A DNA stretch of 64,000 nucleotides from Microbaculum marinum (GTDB lineage: Bacteria > Pseudomonadota > Alphaproteobacteria > Rhizobiales > Tepidamorphaceae): NCBI RefSeq assembly GCF_042646165.1, contig NZ_JBHRTC010000015.1. The stretch is one strand, 5' to 3'. The number at the start of each line of letters is the position of its first letter. Positions within the stretch are counted from its first letter, which is position 1. The translations under genes and the position numbers were made by a program. A model generated the notes under the pieces. The model was not told the origin of the DNA. It did no database searches and was given only the letters and a program-made list of their open reading frames with translations. Shown piece after piece: positions 63,133 through 64,000 of this stretch.

Positions 63133-64000
63133 TCAGGCGACCTGCGGCCGCCAGGCGATGACACCGTCCGTCCGCGCCCGGACGTCCGGGGCCGCGAGGC
63201 AAGTTGCAACCGCTTCGAAGCCCGGTGCGCCGGGAACGGCAGCGACCAGGCTCGGCGGACTGTGGTTGGCCGGACACAGGATGATCGCTTCCTCGGCGGT
63301 GACCTCCGCCAGATCGAGCATGGCGTTGGAGCGTGTCATCGCGAATACCGGGGGCCCTTTCGCGCCACGGCGGCGCAGGTGGGCGGCGAGGGCCTGCTGG
63401 CTGGCCTGATCGAGCCCCTGCTCGATCATGTCGACGACGAGGGCGGCGGGTTCGTCGTCCTCGAGGCCGGCGAGCAGGAGGGCGAGCGCGTCGGAGGCGA
63501 TGGCGCCGTCCTCGACGAGCCAGGCGAGTGTGCGGTCGACCCGCGCCTTCAGCGCTGAATCCGGTTCCAGCCGCGCGCGGATCGCCGATCCGGCATCCTC
63601 CAGACGGTCGAGGCCGAGAAACACCGCTCCGGGCAGCACCTCTGCCAGACGGCGGGCAAACCGGGTCTTGCCGCTGCCGAGCGGCCCGACGATCCACGTA
63701 AGCGGCCGCAGGTCCCGAAGTTCGAACTGCTCGCCGCCCCACGGCCAGGGAAGATCAAAGGCGATGCGGACGTCGCTATCATGCCTTGACAGGCGGGTCA
63801 GTTCATTGATGGACGGGGGCCTGCCTTGGACGATGTCGCTGCGCAGCGACCGCACCTTCTGGATCATGCCGGACAGCTGTCGGGCCCGGGCCTCCAGCGT
63901 CGACTGGTGGGACGCCAACGCAGCTTCCAGGCCCTCGGGATCGCCCGCCAGCACACGCCCGATCTGGGCGAGGCTGAAGCCCAGTGCGCGTAGCGCGGCG
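63133..64000 (-). CDS. MerR-type regulator fused to ATPase-like domain (cut by window edge)
   Basis: The frame is open to base 64000. Its visible N-terminal part (ALRALGFSLAQIGRVLAG) is the second half of a MerR winged helix, followed by a coiled-coil-like segment and a P-loop (GPLGSGKTRFARRL). The P-loop is followed by LVVDMIEQGLD, a possible Walker B, and FAMTRSNAM, a possible sensor. Such MerR-ATPase fusions are known in alphaproteobacteria, but their effector is unknown. The HTH itself lies beyond the window. Confidence 0.8.
   Translation of the reverse strand, partial: AALRALGFSLAQIGRVLAGDPEGLEAALASHQSTLEARARQLSGMIQKVRSLRSDIVQGRPPSINELTRLSRHDSDVRIAFDLPWPWGGEQFELRDLRPLTWIVGPLGSGKTRFARRLAEVLPGAVFLGLDRLEDAGSAIRARLEPDSALKARVDRTLAWLVEDGAIASDALALLLAGLEDDEPAALVVDMIEQGLDQASQQALAAHLRRRGAKGPPVFAMTRSNAMLDLAEVTAEEAIILCPANHSPPSLVAAVPGAPGFEAVATCLAAPDVRARTDGVIAWRPQVA

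Overview
The window reads as a high-GC alphaproteobacterial chromosome, most likely Hyphomicrobiales (Rhizobiales). This rests on gene content (PetM-like gene next to msrA, dnaX-ybaB next to the SRP RNA, CycM-like cytochrome c, NDUFA9-family protein, a Zur-type palindrome upstream of a ZinT-like gene) and on several families of interspersed palindromic repeats of the kind common in that order. No species can be named from sequence alone.

Region 1-17.74 kb is accessory DNA, the right-hand part of an integrative element whose left end lies outside the window. From left to right it holds a minus-strand phage-type recombination/replication module (helicase, OB-fold-like protein, RecA-like ATPase, two unknowns, a sigma-70-like factor). 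Next come a compositionally distinct DUF4238/SEC-C gene and an overlapping pair of unknown genes. A plus-strand cassette of translationally coupled genes follows (67-aa protein, DUF2924, large serine recombinase, HTH protein) and runs straight into a complete Type III restriction-modification pair (mod, res). Two small coupled genes close the element, which abuts the 3' end of a tRNA-Ser(GGA) gene, a likely attachment site.

Region 17.74-64 kb is ordinary chromosome: msrA, a class III nucleotide cyclase overlapping mepA, a CDF cation exporter, an alpha/beta hydrolase with a divergent AraC regulator, an App1-type phosphatase, an M17 aminopeptidase, uppP, queG, then a repeat-rich 1.3-kb intergenic block. 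It continues with ybaB-dnaX-ffs, a HIT protein, nudC, a GIY-YIG gene flanked by repeat copies, pheA, kdsB and cytochrome c. A Yej-type peptide/microcin ABC importer with two substrate-binding proteins follows, then ghrA, an NlpC/P60-GNAT pair, MarR and an M48 protease.

The last 9 kb is a translation cluster read leftwards: infC, then rpmI-rplT-pheS-pheT. Between infC and rpmI lie a ZinT-like zinc protein with a perfect Zur-like operator, a DUF454 protein and two tandem isoprenylcysteine-methyltransferase-like paralogues. The second paralogue is interrupted by a 17-base run of N. The window ends inside a MerR-type regulator fused to an ATPase-like domain.

The best candidates for undescribed biology are the DUF4238/SEC-C gene (3516-5957) and the two-gene unit at 6045-8196, both located between a phage-like module and a recombinase/Type III R-M cassette. 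Their function cannot be assigned from sequence alone.
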